A stretch of 64,000 nucleotides of DNA from Chlorops oryzae (taxonomy: Eukaryota; Arthropoda; Insecta; Diptera; Chloropidae), in assembly GCA_020466095.1 (NCBI GenBank), contig CM035808.1, positions 37,897,992-37,961,991 of the forward strand. Direction: 5' to 3'. Below are positions 47,501 through 55,475 of the stretch, in pieces; the first letter of the stretch is position 1, and each line of letters starts with the position of its first letter. A program made the position numbers and the translations under genes. Below the pieces are notes generated by a model that was not told the DNA's origin, made no database searches, and saw only the letters and a list, made by a program, of their open reading frames with translations.

Positions 47501-50500
47501 TTGGAAAAAATTTCTTGCATGGTCCGAATCTGAATTATTTTTAATAAATTTTATTGTTTATAAAAATCAAGTGGAGGAAGGATACCTTCAAAGCGACTTA
47601 TTTGCGGGAACGAGAAAAAAAGAAGGGATTTAATAACGGCTGTCACCATTTTCACTATTCATTCATATCAGTGGCATTGAGTTTTAGCTAAACGAATATA
47701 GTTGGATCAACGAGAAGACGTTTTTTTTTTTCTCGCGAAATTCGAATTTGTTCCTTTTATCTCTTTTTAAAACATGTCTCTGACAAGAAATATATTCTCC
47801 TCGGATACGCCGTTGGACAGTTATCGAGATGAATTGTTCAAGGGTGACGAAACGAAAATGGCAGATCCGAAATCTCACCGTGCTCGGTACAGTAAATTGG
47901 CAGCTTCGTCAAGCCCACCTCAATCGGCGCGTACATTTCAATTTAGCGCCGAGGGGAGCGGTGGCGATGGTCGAAAATTTTCCCATTCGGATGGGGCTAA
48001 AAGCTCGTTTGCATGCGCTCGAAATGTGTTCGAATGGAAAGATAATCATGTGAGAGTTCCATCCACCAATCGTTGGGACAGTCACCACGATGACCGAGGA
48101 CGAAGCTCGATGAAACGGTGCTCAGCCGGGACTCTATATTTTAGTGCTGACAACGCAGATGATGAAGTTGAAAGGTCAACTATGTTGAACAGCGCATCCC
48201 AAATGCCGTCGAAAGGTTCCAATGATAATATACGGGACCTCATTAACTCCTCGAAAAAGGAGCGAACTAAAGACTGGTCGAAGGAACGTTCGGAAGATGC
48301 TGCTTTCACTGCTGCGCCCGACGAGTCTGCCGCAGTGAAATCGCGTGAAGGCGGCGATGACTTTGAAATGGACTTTATCATCTTTTTGGGTTTGACGGTC
48401 GGTGTTTTATTTTCGAAAGCTTTTCGATTCATAAGAAGCTATTCGAATTGGCTACTAAATCAAGCAACGTTCCTACGTAACGCCACTTTCGGTCGCTATG
48501 TTCTGGTGGATTTACTCAATTTCGAAGATAGCTCGAAGCTAAGCATGCGCAATAAAATTCTTTTATTGCCAGTCTTCGTTCTGTATGGTTTTTTATACGG
48601 ATCTGTTTTACTCATGAGTGGGCTCATTCAATTGCTTCTTAAACGTACTCCACAGAAATTAATTGCGACTGTTAAGAAGTGGCATGCTCATTAAAAAAAA
48701 AAATTTCTGTCATTATCGTATTATTTAAATCTATGTGATTGCCGTACGATTTTATTCTTATTTAAAACTTTTTGATTAAATATTTTAATCATTCTTGAAG
48801 TTTCGTTTTCTTATTTTTCAAACGTTATAACTGAGACATGTCGATGAAAATGCTCTCGGAAAGCTCTCGTCAATGCAATCGTTCCGTGTCTCTTCGTTTG
48901 AGAACTATGGTTATAGAGGCTGCTGCTTTATACTTTTTGCGATAACACCTTGTATAAATTTTGTGTAACGTGCTTATATTGGATAACCTGGACCTGTTGG
49001 ATAACCAGAAAAATTTTGACTATCAACACTGGGACGCGTTTTTGAGGACGTCGAATGTTAACCAAAATTTGACTGCAGTTTCTGCAGTTTCCGATTTTGT
49101 GTTATAGAAACAGATTATCAGTTTTGAAACTGTTTTAATTTTCGTATCCGGATTTGTATCGGTTTTAGGTGTTGCAGAAACAGATTCATCGATTTGATTG
49201 TCTCGTAACTCGTTCAATATTTTTCTTTCCTATCTGTGAAGAAGTTTTAGACCTAGACTCATTAAAAATATTTGTAGTACCAACTGAACCGAAAAAAACG
49301 AAAAAACTGCGATCTTATCACCTCATAAAATTTCACGCCTATAGCTCCCAAGCCGGTAGAACTATTTGCAATCTTTTGATTTAAAAAAAAATTATATTTC
49401 GAAAACCTCCTCGATTACACAAACTGCATCTGATCGCTCTTTGAATTATAATTATTATCTTGTTAAAAATTGTCCAAAATAACTGTACATACAAAGCGAG
49501 GTGTGAGCGATCCAACGTAAAAAGTTATAATTTGTTTTAAAAGCCTGGCTTTTTTTTAATTATGTCGAAAAATCGATCAGCAGTTCAAAATAAGTAAAAA
49601 AAAATTTAAATTGATTTTTCTTATGGGACTTGGCGCCAAAAAATTTTTGAAGATTTTTTATTTCCTTATTTGGAGTTGGTAAGAAGAAACTTTGCCAAGT
49701 AGAAACAGAGCTGAGAGAAACATAAAATCCTGTGGTTGCAACATTAACTCCTGATATCCATGCACAAATCTTTCTTTCGAAAAATCTACTAAGCATGCGA
49801 AAAGGGCAAGGGAAAGAGATGTTACTGGTATATTTACGGCAATAAAAAATATTTAAATTCAGGACCTTAAGGTATGCATTTGAATATTTAAAAACCAATT
49901 AATGTTATTTTAAGCCTTTACCAATGATTCAAAGTTTGGGCTCTAAGAAGATCCACACAACTTCTAAAATCCTTGCTCAGGATCTTCTTACAAAACTACA
50001 AGAACGAACAGATTTCTGACTAATGGAATATTTATAAGCATACATTTAGGTGTTCATTTTAAAAAATTTCTGTTACCCTACCAAAATCTTAAGAATTTCG
50101 AAAGAAATATTTGGGCGACCCCCGCCAGGGTTTCATTCGGGCCTGAGACAGGCAAAACTTATTGTGAGCCCATATAAAATAAGGACCTCAGAATTTCTAA
50201 GACTAGGGAAAGCAATTATAGGTAGAATGGTCCACAGGATGCAAGTAGTAGGAGACTCTGAGTGTAGACTCTGTCTTGAGGACAAAGAGACAACATTCCA
50301 TGTAATGGGCGAAAGTGTCGCCCTGACTCAGAGTCTTTAGCAAACAATTCGTAACTCACGACGGGCTAAGGCTCGAAGCACATCTGTTCATGTCCTCTCT
50401 ATCGTAAGGAAGGTAAAGGACATGATAGAACAGATAAACTATTATAAATGGGACCAATTGGCACAATAGATCTGCGTAAGGGTCGCAGTGCCTCCGATCC

Positions 50501-52666
50501 GCCAGAGGGCTATACCCATTACTAAAAAAAAAAAAAGAAAGGTTTTCATTCAGCAAGAAATGTGTTTAGTTAAAGACCCGAAATTCACGAATAAATTCTT
50601 CATATGGAGCTGAGTTCTGTTAAAGGCAATAATCCTGCAGGAGTATGGGTTCACATTCCATATTTATATTTGATATACAATCTCGCAATCTTATAGGCTT
50701 TCCATATGGAGCAGTATAAGTAGATTAATAGATAAACAGTTAAAATAATACTTCATCATAATTTGATATCTGTACCTACAATCGCTATACGTTTTTCAAT
50801 AATATGCTTCAACGATTAGGCAACTAAAATTCAGAAGATTCACATTCTAAATTATCATTTTAAAAATCTCAATATGTTGTCTTGATTATATTCATTATCA
50901 CTTTTTCTATTGCTTCTGTCCATGATAATTTATTTTTATCGAACATGTTATTTCACTTGACTAAAATGTAAAAATTTCAATTTGTGTTTGTATATTCTAT
51001 CTCATTGACTAGTACTCGAACAGTTAATGTTAATTAATGATATTTAAATTGTCTTCTTAACCATCTCGAATGCTTCCTACTTAATTGGCGAATCATATAC
51101 TTAACAAGCGAACGAATCAACCTCATCGACAATGAAAGCATTGATTCGCCTTCGAATATTTCAATAATTTTAATGCACACTTTTTTCTTTTCATTATTCG
51201 GAACATATTCATGCTCAGATCGAATCCAGGCACGCCCACGCAACCACGTCGACCCGATTTCATAAGCTTAAACCAACAGCAACAGTCGCAACAACAACAA
51301 CAACAACAACTTCAACAGCAACAACAACAGCAGCAGCAACAAACCTACTATGAGTACACCCCCGGACTACCACCACAACATCCCCAACCACCGACGATAC
51401 AACAGCAGCAACAGCAATTGTTAATGCAACAGCGTGCCATTTTCCAACACCATCAGCAACAATTACAACATCAACAACAACAGCAGCAGCAGCATCAACA
51501 ACAACAAGGCAAGTTAGCAGCAATCGTTTAAGGCTTTAAAAAAAATTTTTTTTTTAATTTTTCACAATTTAGGAAGTGCTTTTACGTTGCAACAACAGCA
51601 CGCGCTTGTCCAACCCTACGGCAATAGTCCGCAACGTCGATTCCTTTCTGAAGGTGAGCTAGTGCGACAAGGAAACAATGAATTATCCTACGCACGCTCG
51701 AATAATACAGTTGACAATATTCGAGAATTGGCCGGGAGTCCTCAACGCGGCGTTTATATGTGGAAGGATACATCGCCAGGCTTCGGCACTGGAGCAACTG
51801 TAATTAATAGTAATATGCCAAGTGTCAGCATTGGCAGTAGCTCTGGCGGGACAATAGCAACAAGCATGCATCCAGCACAGCAGTATATTGTGAGCGGAAC
51901 TAATTCCAGCGGACAACATACTGCGCATCCACTTATACTAACCCATTCTCGCATTCATCAGGACTATCTAAATCAACAGCAACAACAGCAACTGCAACAA
52001 CAGCAACTGCAACAACAGCAACAGCAACAGCAGCAGCAACAGCATCAGCAGCAGCAACAGCAACAGCAGTATCATCGCTCCAATCCGACTAGCCCAACAA
52101 CTCTGCCGCAGACCTCAACGCCGCAACAAACTTATGTGTTGCGTTATGCTGGCACTCAACCCGCCATTACTTCCCAGGGCCAAAGTATTGTCTATACACA
52201 TCCAAATCAAAATTCGACCACCAACAATGCAATTGCAAGTGGCACTGGAAGCACTGCTAGCGGCTATCAGCCTCAATTACGCGGTGGTGTACCAGTATTT
52301 CCACCCAACTCCCTTATTATGAGTGCAGTAAATGCTGCGGCAGTAACAGCTTCCGCTATCAATCCCCAATCCCAGCCATCGCCACAAATAAAACGAAAGC
52401 AAACGCCTACGCGTCCCATGTCTTTTGTGCGCGCCCTTGAAATGACGGATTCATTAGAAATGCAAACGCTTGAACAACAACAACAACAGCAGCAGCAACA
52501 GCAGCAACAACAACAGCAAAGCCAACAGATGCGCAACAATGCAGCAGCAGCGGCAGCCGGAAATGCAGGCGTGACGGCGCAACAAATGGGCGGTCGCAAT
52601 ACAACAGCTTCACCAACACCTGACCGCGCCAGCGTTTACGATATGAACTACGAAATATCCGTATAA
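29457..52666 (+). CDS. Zdhhc8: Palmitoyltransferase ZDHHC8 ortholog (partial, 9 exons)
   Basis: Membrane S-acyltransferase that moves palmitate from its own DHHC cysteine to protein cysteines. Joined exons 29457-29575, 29637-29794, 29868-30040, 30357-30551, 30669-30930, 35248-35552, 35620-35799, 51219-51508 and 51573-52666 keep one frame for 924 residues. In this partial numbering: a membrane segment at ~15-31, then MDPG (32-35); the zinc-binding cysteine-rich domain [45 protein letters not shown] with DHHC at 95-98; two more membrane segments at ~110-135 and ~151-170; and the TTxE box ([13 protein letters not shown]) near 183. The long tail has poly-Q tracts and ends EISV, the PDZ ligand found in mammalian ZDHHC8. 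The N-terminal exon (expected ~30 residues with the first membrane segment) is not in view. Introns 5 and 7 are large (4.3 and 15.4 kb); intron 7 contains a nested gene. Confidence 0.93.
29637..29794 (+). CDS. Zdhhc8: Zdhhc8 exon b: start of the cysteine-rich domain
   Basis: It codes [20 protein letters not shown], then the CRD through [12 protein letters not shown]. Acceptor TTACTTAG, donor GTAAGT. The introns on both sides are short (61 and 73 bp). Confidence 0.95.
29868..30040 (+). CDS. Zdhhc8: Zdhhc8 exon c: DHHC active site and third membrane segment
   Basis: It opens [20 protein letters not shown], followed by a strongly hydrophobic segment and the short loop [11 protein letters not shown]. 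The donor is GC|GTATCC at 30041, chosen because it restores the frame into exon d and gives the expected IVA-MVLIG junction. Confidence 0.93.
30357..30551 (+). CDS. Zdhhc8: Zdhhc8 exon d: fourth membrane segment and TTxE motif
   Basis: It codes [20 protein letters not shown], then [18 protein letters not shown] and a cysteine-bearing stretch [16 protein letters not shown]. Acceptor ACTTGTAG, donor GTAAGT. Confidence 0.95.
30669..30930 (+). CDS. Zdhhc8: Zdhhc8 exon e: start of the cytosolic tail
   Basis: It codes [20 protein letters not shown] and a low-complexity basic/polar tail ending STTLYSK. The acceptor is TTTTTGAAG and the donor GTGGGT. The reading frame stays open past the donor to 31026, so intron retention would give a truncated protein without the PDZ ligand. 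Confidence 0.88.
31763..32079. mobile_element. Palindromic TA-flanked MITE, 317 bp
   Basis: Ends CCCAAATAGACA and the complement GTCTATTTGGG, with TA on both sides and extended ACTACCC symmetry. The interior is rich in imperfect inverted CATGATATTCAT-like motifs. No coding. Confidence 0.75.
32233..32406. mobile_element. pogo/Tigger-like MITE, copy 2
   Basis: TA-flanked. It begins CACTCGAAACTCTCTATAACG and ends CGTTATAGAAAGTTTCAACTG, matching the element at 17034-17735, but is only 174 bp. Confidence 0.75.
33287..33442. mobile_element. pogo-type MITE, 156 bp
   Basis: Ends CAGTGTACTCTCTTCATGCGG and CGCTTAAGAGAGAGTACACTG are inverted and TA-flanked. The interior repeats GCGGGCA and TTAAGCAGA motifs. 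A relative seems to lie at 22505-22640. Confidence 0.75.
34377..34598. mobile_element. MITE with CCCAGCGGCCAA ends and a 43-bp tandem array
   Basis: Ends CCCAGCGGCCAACAGTGC and GCATTTTGGCTGCTGGG are inverted. Inside, four units with a 43-bp period start near 34403, 34446, 34489 and 34532 (core ACAAAGTATACGAGA-TGTA-GCGAACTG). A second copy is at 44295-44550. No convincing target duplication was found. Confidence 0.75.
35248..35552 (+). CDS. Zdhhc8: Zdhhc8 exon f: phospho-rich tail segment
   Basis: It codes [20 protein letters not shown], then [17 protein letters not shown], a glycine-rich run and [20 protein letters not shown]. The SP/TP and basic pattern fits a cytosolic regulatory tail. Acceptor TTTTGATAG, donor GTAGGT. 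It joins exon e in frame at YSK-LSPG. Confidence 0.93.
35620..35799 (+). CDS. Zdhhc8: Zdhhc8 exon g
   Basis: It codes [20 protein letters not shown] and onward to [21 protein letters not shown]. The acceptor is TACCCACAG and the donor GTGAGT. It is followed by the 15.4-kb intron 7 (35800-51218). Confidence 0.93.
35800..39331 (+). other. Zdhhc8 intron 7, 5' part
   Basis: Non-coding. It holds two tRNA-like modules, one on + near 37948-38005 (TAGCGTAGTGGTTAGCA, then GTTTGAACCCC) and one on - near 38156-38228 (B-box GAGTTCGAATCTC). At 37250-37440 there is an imperfect inverted pair around ACGACCCTTAATTTTCC. At 38640-38930 lies a diverged relative of the arms of the palindromic element at 39340. 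Confidence 0.5.
39715..40918 (-). mobile_element. Second mariner element (not irritans type)
   Basis: Ends TTAGGTGTAGTAAAAAGAAA and the complement are inverted, with TA on both sides. Length 1,204 bp. It is inserted near the centre of the palindromic hAT-like element. The transposase on the minus strand differs in sequence from the Himar1-like copy, so this is a separate lineage. Confidence 0.9.
39739..40769 (-). pseudogene. mariner transposase with an internal deletion
   Basis: The N-terminal part (40539-40769) reads [20 protein letters not shown] and ends NHAIKSW. The sequence then joins, in another frame, [20 protein letters not shown] (39739-40596). The stretch between W-x(2)-F-x-SG and the second helix-turn-helix is missing, roughly 30 residues judged from family length. 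The catalytic DD34D residues are all present: [22 protein letters not shown] and [11 protein letters not shown]. The 285-codon part is otherwise open. Loss of the helix-turn-helix linker should prevent specific DNA binding. Confidence 0.88.
41255..41390. mobile_element. TA-flanked MITE, 136 bp
   Basis: Ends TGGGTATTCATTC and GAATGAATTCCCA, TA on both sides. The undisturbed opposite arm of the surrounding palindrome (around 39660-39680) shows the sequence without the insert. Confidence 0.75.
41736..41951. mobile_element. hAT-like MITE, 216 bp, with exact 8-bp target duplication
   Basis: Ends CAAGGCGTTTTAAAGGTGGTG and CACCACCTTGTTAAATACGCCTTG are inverted. GCTTAAAC is duplicated exactly (41728-41735 and 41952-41959). 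CAAGG ends fit hAT. No coding. Confidence 0.88.
42330..44294 (+). other. Zdhhc8 intron 7, middle part
   Basis: No gene or complete transposon was recognised in this 2 kb. A CT microsatellite lies near 42791-42803. Short open frames near 42997 and 43679 match no family I recognise. Confidence 0.4.
44295..44550. mobile_element. MITE with CCCAGCGGCCAA ends, second copy
   Basis: Ends CCCAGCGGCCAAAATGC and GCACTGTTGGCCGCTGGG are inverted. It matches the copy at 34377-34598 in its ends and in the TACTTTGTAGGCGGTAGGC segment, in opposite orientation and with a decayed array. Confidence 0.7.
44906..45051. mobile_element. piggyBac-like MITE (TTAA-flanked), copy 3
   Basis: TTAA at 44902-44905 and 45052-45055. 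Ends CCCTCTAATATCTGG and GACATTAGAGGG; the interior CTACCCGAAATTAATCTCATC is shared with the copy at 58770. This copy has the best-preserved ends of the four. Confidence 0.8.
45444..45668 (+). repeat. Candidate tRNA-derived SINE
   Basis: An A-box-like ATAGCGTGGAGG near 45457 is followed, about 45 nt later, by a B-box-like AAGGTTCAATTCCCG, then an unrelated body and a (TACA)n tail at about 45650-45668. The head/body/microsatellite-tail plan suits a SINE. No target duplication was resolved and no second full copy is in the window. Confidence 0.5.
46023..46253 (-). pseudogene. Fragment resembling the 3' end of a non-LTR retrotransposon ORF
   Basis: The minus strand codes [20 protein letters not shown] and then [14 protein letters not shown]. 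The R-R-x-G-R-P-x-x-x-W/C-x-D pattern, followed by a Q-D-R-x-x-W/C-R-R box, is common at the C-terminus of endonuclease/reverse-transcriptase ORFs. It is short and isolated. Family assignment is tentative. Confidence 0.4.
46315..46955 (+). pseudogene. Broken upstream duplicate of the nested gene's 5' region
   Basis: This block repeats 47249-47865, the region from about 525 bp upstream of the nested gene's ATG to about codon 28. The first 86 bp (46315-46400) are identical to 47249-47334; the rest is clearly diverged, with many indels. The position equivalent to the start codon is near 46870 (ACATGTCCTGACAAG), but the frame stops after two codons and the rest is shifted. The copy ends near 46955, so it is a 5' piece only. 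Confidence 0.8.
47249..47773 (+). promoter_or_regulatory. 5' flank of the nested gene, second copy of a tandem duplication
   Basis: The 525 bp before the ATG are duplicated 0.93 kb upstream. The far 86 bp are identical in both copies. No clear TATA box was found. ATG 47774 has A at -3 (AAAACATGT), a good start context. Regulatory role is inferred from position alone. Confidence 0.5.
47774..48694 (+). CDS. Nested intronless gene: putative two-span membrane protein, 306 aa
   Basis: Not recognised. The frame opens [20 protein letters not shown] at the first ATG, in good context, and ends at TAA 48692-48694. Residues 1-197 are hydrophilic, rich in S, D, K and R and probably disordered (e.g. [17 protein letters not shown] at about 158-175). 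Residues ~199-220 ([20 protein letters not shown]) and ~262-292 ([20 protein letters not shown]) are hydrophobic enough to span a membrane. Between them lies a basic/aromatic loop ending [16 protein letters not shown]. This C-terminal hairpin-like layout suggests an integral membrane protein with a long soluble N-terminus. It lies in intron 7 of Zdhhc8, same strand. ATTAAA near 48776 could be its polyadenylation signal. It looks real: long, uninterrupted, with protein-like composition and codon use. Confidence 0.75.
   Translation: MSLTRNIFSSDTPLDSYRDELFKGDETKMADPKSHRARYSKLAASSSPPQSARTFQFSAEGSGGDGRKFSHSDGAKSSFACARNVFEWKDNHVRVPSTNRWDSHHDDRGRSSMKRCSAGTLYFSADNADDEVERSTMLNSASQMPSKGSNDNIRDLINSSKKERTKDWSKERSEDAAFTAAPDESAAVKSREGGDDFEMDFIIFLGLTVGVLFSKAFRFIRSYSNWLLNQATFLRNATFGRYVLVDLLNFEDSSKLSMRNKILLLPVFVLYGFLYGSVLLMSGLIQLLLKRTPQKLIATVKKWHAH
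48695..49900 (+). other. Zdhhc8 intron 7, downstream of the nested gene
   Basis: No gene or complete repeat was recognised. A run of 11 A follows the nested gene's stop immediately. The frame at 49560-49898 on the minus strand has no recognisable family. Confidence 0.4.
49910..50060. repeat. Dispersed repeat, inverted partner at 55185-55345
   Basis: AAAATCCTTGCTCAGGATCTT and AATGGAATATTTATAAGCAT recur in reverse complement near 55200-55300 (AATCCTGAGCAAGGATTTTA; ATGCTTATAAATA...ATTCCATTGG). The two copies lie 5.2 kb apart and are diverged. The family is unknown. Confidence 0.7.
50120..50537 (+). mobile_element. 5'-truncated non-LTR element, I/R1-like 3' end
   Basis: The + strand codes [20 protein letters not shown], then [29 protein letters not shown]. 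The C-x2-C-x-E-D-x-E-T-x-x-H-V pattern is the zinc-knuckle-like C-terminus of I- and R1-clade ORF2 proteins, after the RNase H region. A non-coding 3' end follows, with ACCCATTACT and a tail of 13 A at 50524-50536. Short and dead. Confidence 0.75.
51219..51508 (+). CDS. Zdhhc8: Zdhhc8 exon h: first poly-Q tract, GC splice donor
   Basis: It codes [20 protein letters not shown], long glutamine runs and [20 protein letters not shown]. Acceptor ATGCTCAG. No GT donor keeps the frame; AG|GCAAGT at 51507-51514 does, and fits the strict consensus of GC-AG introns. The next exon then reads [17 protein letters not shown]. Confidence 0.88.
51573..52666 (+). CDS. Zdhhc8: Zdhhc8 exon i: C-terminal tail ending in EISV
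   Basis: It codes [40 protein letters not shown] and [14 protein letters not shown], then poly-Q and STP-rich stretches, and [20 protein letters not shown]. It ends [17 protein letters not shown] (stop 52664-52666). The last four residues are a class I PDZ ligand. The acceptor AATTTAG at 51566-51572 closes a 64-bp intron. Confidence 0.93.
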
Positions 52667-52900
52667 CCCGTGGTTGTTCCTGTCGTCGTGCCACCCGCCT
52701 CCGCAACAAGCTCATCGGCCTACATGCTACGCAAAAAGCCGCCGCCGATCGCAGTGAAGAAAGCAGCTGTTGCTGCTGGTGCTGCTGCCGCTGTTGCCGC
52801 CGCCGCATATACACCCGCCACAACGGAACCGGCTTACGCTTCTGTTTCCGTTATGGCGGCGAGTACGCCAAACAAGCGCAAGTTCTCCACATTCTTCTAA
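52667..52900 (+). other. In-frame 77-codon extension after the Zdhhc8 stop (readthrough candidate)
   Basis: The codons right after TAA stay open in the same frame until TAA at 52898-52900. They read PVVVPVVVPPASATSSSAYM, LRKKPPPIAVKK, an alanine-rich run, TPATTEPAYASVSVMAAS and TPNKRKFSTFF. The GC-rich composition is coding-like and unlike the AT-rich 3' UTR that follows. Stop context is GTA-TAA-CCC. It could be a readthrough extension or the remains of a longer reading frame. Confidence 0.5.
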
Positions 52901-53765
52901 AGAAAGATTATTCGCTGCATTTAACTTTCGCTGTACAGCGACGACGCCATTCAAACAATTATTATTCGCCCCTAAAAACAGTCAGCCAGTCAAGTCATCG
53001 CGCGTCCATGTCCGCGCGCTTCATTATATCGTAAGTTGTACATAAAAAAAAAACTCATTTAGGATTCATTTTATAATTGTCATTAATTCAGCGCATTGGA
53101 GTAGTATGAAAATGATATATATATATATATATATATAAATCTATATATTTGATGAATATTTGATGTATTCCATATGGAAATGAACGTGTATGGTTTGAAT
53201 TTAAAAGATTTGAAATCATAGCCTAGCTTTACTATCACTCCATGTTGTCGTCTAGCAGTAAAATGCGCATGTAAAAAAAAAACTCCCCTATAGTTCTAAG
53301 TGTAAATTAAACATATTTTTTAATATTAACTTTTAGTAAAATTAATTTTTACACACACACACACACACACATAAGTACATGAGGATTTGTAAAGCCTTTT
53401 ATTCATTTTAGATTTTTTTAAAGTTTTTTTTTTAAATTATGCCAGTGAAAATCAGAGGAAACGCTTGCATAGCGCGAAGCGTTAATCATGTCCAAACGAT
53501 TTATTGTTGTTGTTATTTTTAATATTCTGTAACCGCCCATGAATGAATTTAAATTAAAAACTATTTTAAAAAAAATATTGTAAAAACGAACACGAACTAT
53601 TAAATAATATTAACAATTGTTGATTTTTTTTAATTTAAAAATATCTTTTTATTTACTTGAAGATTTTATTTTTTCTTATTACAGCGTCTCAAGCCGCGCC
53701 CTACACACCTTTTTGGCAATGATAAATAAAACTTACAAGAAATGGTGTAAGTCGTATTACAAATA
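52901..53765 (+). other. Zdhhc8 3' UTR region with a possible 3' intron
   Basis: A strong donor GTAAGT stands at 53031 and an acceptor TTCTTATTACAG ends at 53683. The piece after it reads RLKPRPTHLFGNDK-TAA in one frame, and AATAAA (53725-53730) overlaps that stop. Microsatellites (TA)n at 53116-53137 and (AC)n at 53351-53371 lie in the possible intron. Confidence 0.4.
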
Positions 53766-54341
53766 CAGTCGAAACTCTCTGTAGGGATTTTCAAAGGACC
53801 GAATAAAAAAATTCTTATCGAGAAAATTCGCTTTAAAGAGAGTTTCAGAATGGTGAAATTTTTTTCTTTTTGCATCGTTTTTTATCTCCAAAAAGGCACG
53901 CGTATACAGTATCAATCGAAGAGAAAATTGTCTTTAGTGAAGGTAATGTCTGAGCAGTAACAGCTAATTGCTTTTAATTTTTTGTCGGAATCTGTATATT
54001 GGATTTTAAATTAGTAACAAACTATTCCTAAAGATTACAGCATTCTACTCTATCGATAATTTTAAACTATAACAATAGTAATTTAACACTTTGGATTTCT
54101 CAGACTTGCAGATGTATAATAAAAAGGAGTTGGGACAAATTCGTTATATGGAAATCGAATTTGATTCAAATTTTATGACATGTCTGCTTAATTATTTCGT
54201 TATAGAGAGAAATTCGCTATAGTAAAATTCGTTATAAGAAGAAAAAATGGCACTATAAATGTAACGAAAAAGCTGTGTACCTTGAGAAAATTCGCTATAG
54301 AGAAAAATTATAGAGGAGTTCATTATGGAGAGCTTCGACTG
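53766..54341. mobile_element. pogo/Tigger-like MITE, copy 3
   Basis: TA-flanked. It begins CAGTCGAAACTCTCTGTAGG and ends TATGGAGAGCTTCGACTG. The interior repeats TTCGCTATAGAGA-like motifs. Same family as 17034 and 32233. Confidence 0.75.
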
Positions 54342-54608
54342 TAGATAAAGTCAGCATTGCTGTCTAACAATTTTCTAACATTATTACTCGATCCGTTTTT
54401 TAATTTTTGTTAGTAATTCATCACAGTTGACGGCACGTGTAAGATTGGCATAAATATTAAGTTACGTGATTAAAAAAAAAATAAATGAAAATAATTTGAA
54501 GGAGTTCATTTATTTCATGACAGTCACTGTTGTTTGGCTAACCTCAACTCAAACAAAGAAAACACAAAAGAAACAATAAATAAGAATATTCAATGAGGGA
54601 TTAAAAAT

Positions 54609-54685
54609 CGTCCCCTCAGAAAACGACTGTCGTATGTCCCATAAGAAATACATGCGATATACGACAGTCGTTTTCTGAGGGGACG
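54609..54685. repeat. Perfect 27-bp hairpin
   Basis: 54609-54635 and 54659-54685 are exact reverse complements (CGTCCCCTCAGAAAACGACT and so on) around a 23-nt spacer. No target duplication or second copy was seen, so it may be a tiny MITE or a structural element. Confidence 0.85.
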
Positions 54686-55184
54686 AAATGTAGACAAATT
54701 TACCATACCTTTTTAAATGATTCAAACTTTTCAATTATTTTTTTCGACCAGAGACTGAATTTTTTAAATAATTTGTAGGTCTGTTCCCGTACTACACGAA
54801 ACTGCCCAATTTGACCGAAAACTGTTCTCGTACTACACCATTGTGCAAATGAGAGAGATTTTGACAGAAAAGGAAGACAAATGCTCTGCCAAAATATCTC
54901 CCGTTTTCTCAATCGGGTAGTTCGGGGACATTTTTCAGTAAAATTAAGCAGTTTTGGGGAGTTTCGTTTAGTACGGTAAACATACCTTTTGAACGAACTC
55001 TGTCCCATATAGAATTTTTGAAAATTTCACACTTTTTAATGGAATAAAAATGTGTAAGGACAATCTGAGAATTAATAAAAATAAGTGCTGCCACATTGTG
55101 GTGTTAATCATTATAAGCCCGATTCTAAATGAAATTTTTCGATGCGGATTGAGAGAATGTTACTATTAGAGTAACAGAAAATAT

Positions 55185-55345
55185 TTCAATTCAGCACCTA
55201 AAAGTATGCTTATAAATATAAATAATATTCCATTGGTCAGAAATGTGTTCGTTCTTGTAGCTTTATTTATTTTAGAAAATCCTGAGCAAGGATTTTAGAA
55301 GTCGTGTGGTCTTCTTGGAGACTTAATTATAAACCATTGGTAAAG
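55185..55345. repeat. Dispersed repeat, inverted partner of 49910-50060
   Basis: See the partner entry. Matching blocks include ATGCTTATAAATA, ATTCCATTGGTCAGAAATGTG and AATCCTGAGCAAGGATTTTA. Confidence 0.7.
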
Positions 55346-55475
55346 GGTTAAATTTATACAAATTTGTTTTTGAATAACTTAGAGCATACATCTAGGTAAT
55401 GACTCATTTTCATCATCATCATCAGTGATGAGTTTTAGTATTTTCTGTTGCCGAAGCGATGATATTTGCTTAAAG

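Noticed and set aside
47684..48432. Minus-strand frames opposite the nested gene
   Set aside because: The + frame is longer, has a good start and contains membrane spans; the minus frames look like its shadow.
51260..52599. Minus-strand frames with long V, A and C runs
   Set aside because: They are the reverse of the CAG/CAA glutamine tracts of Zdhhc8.
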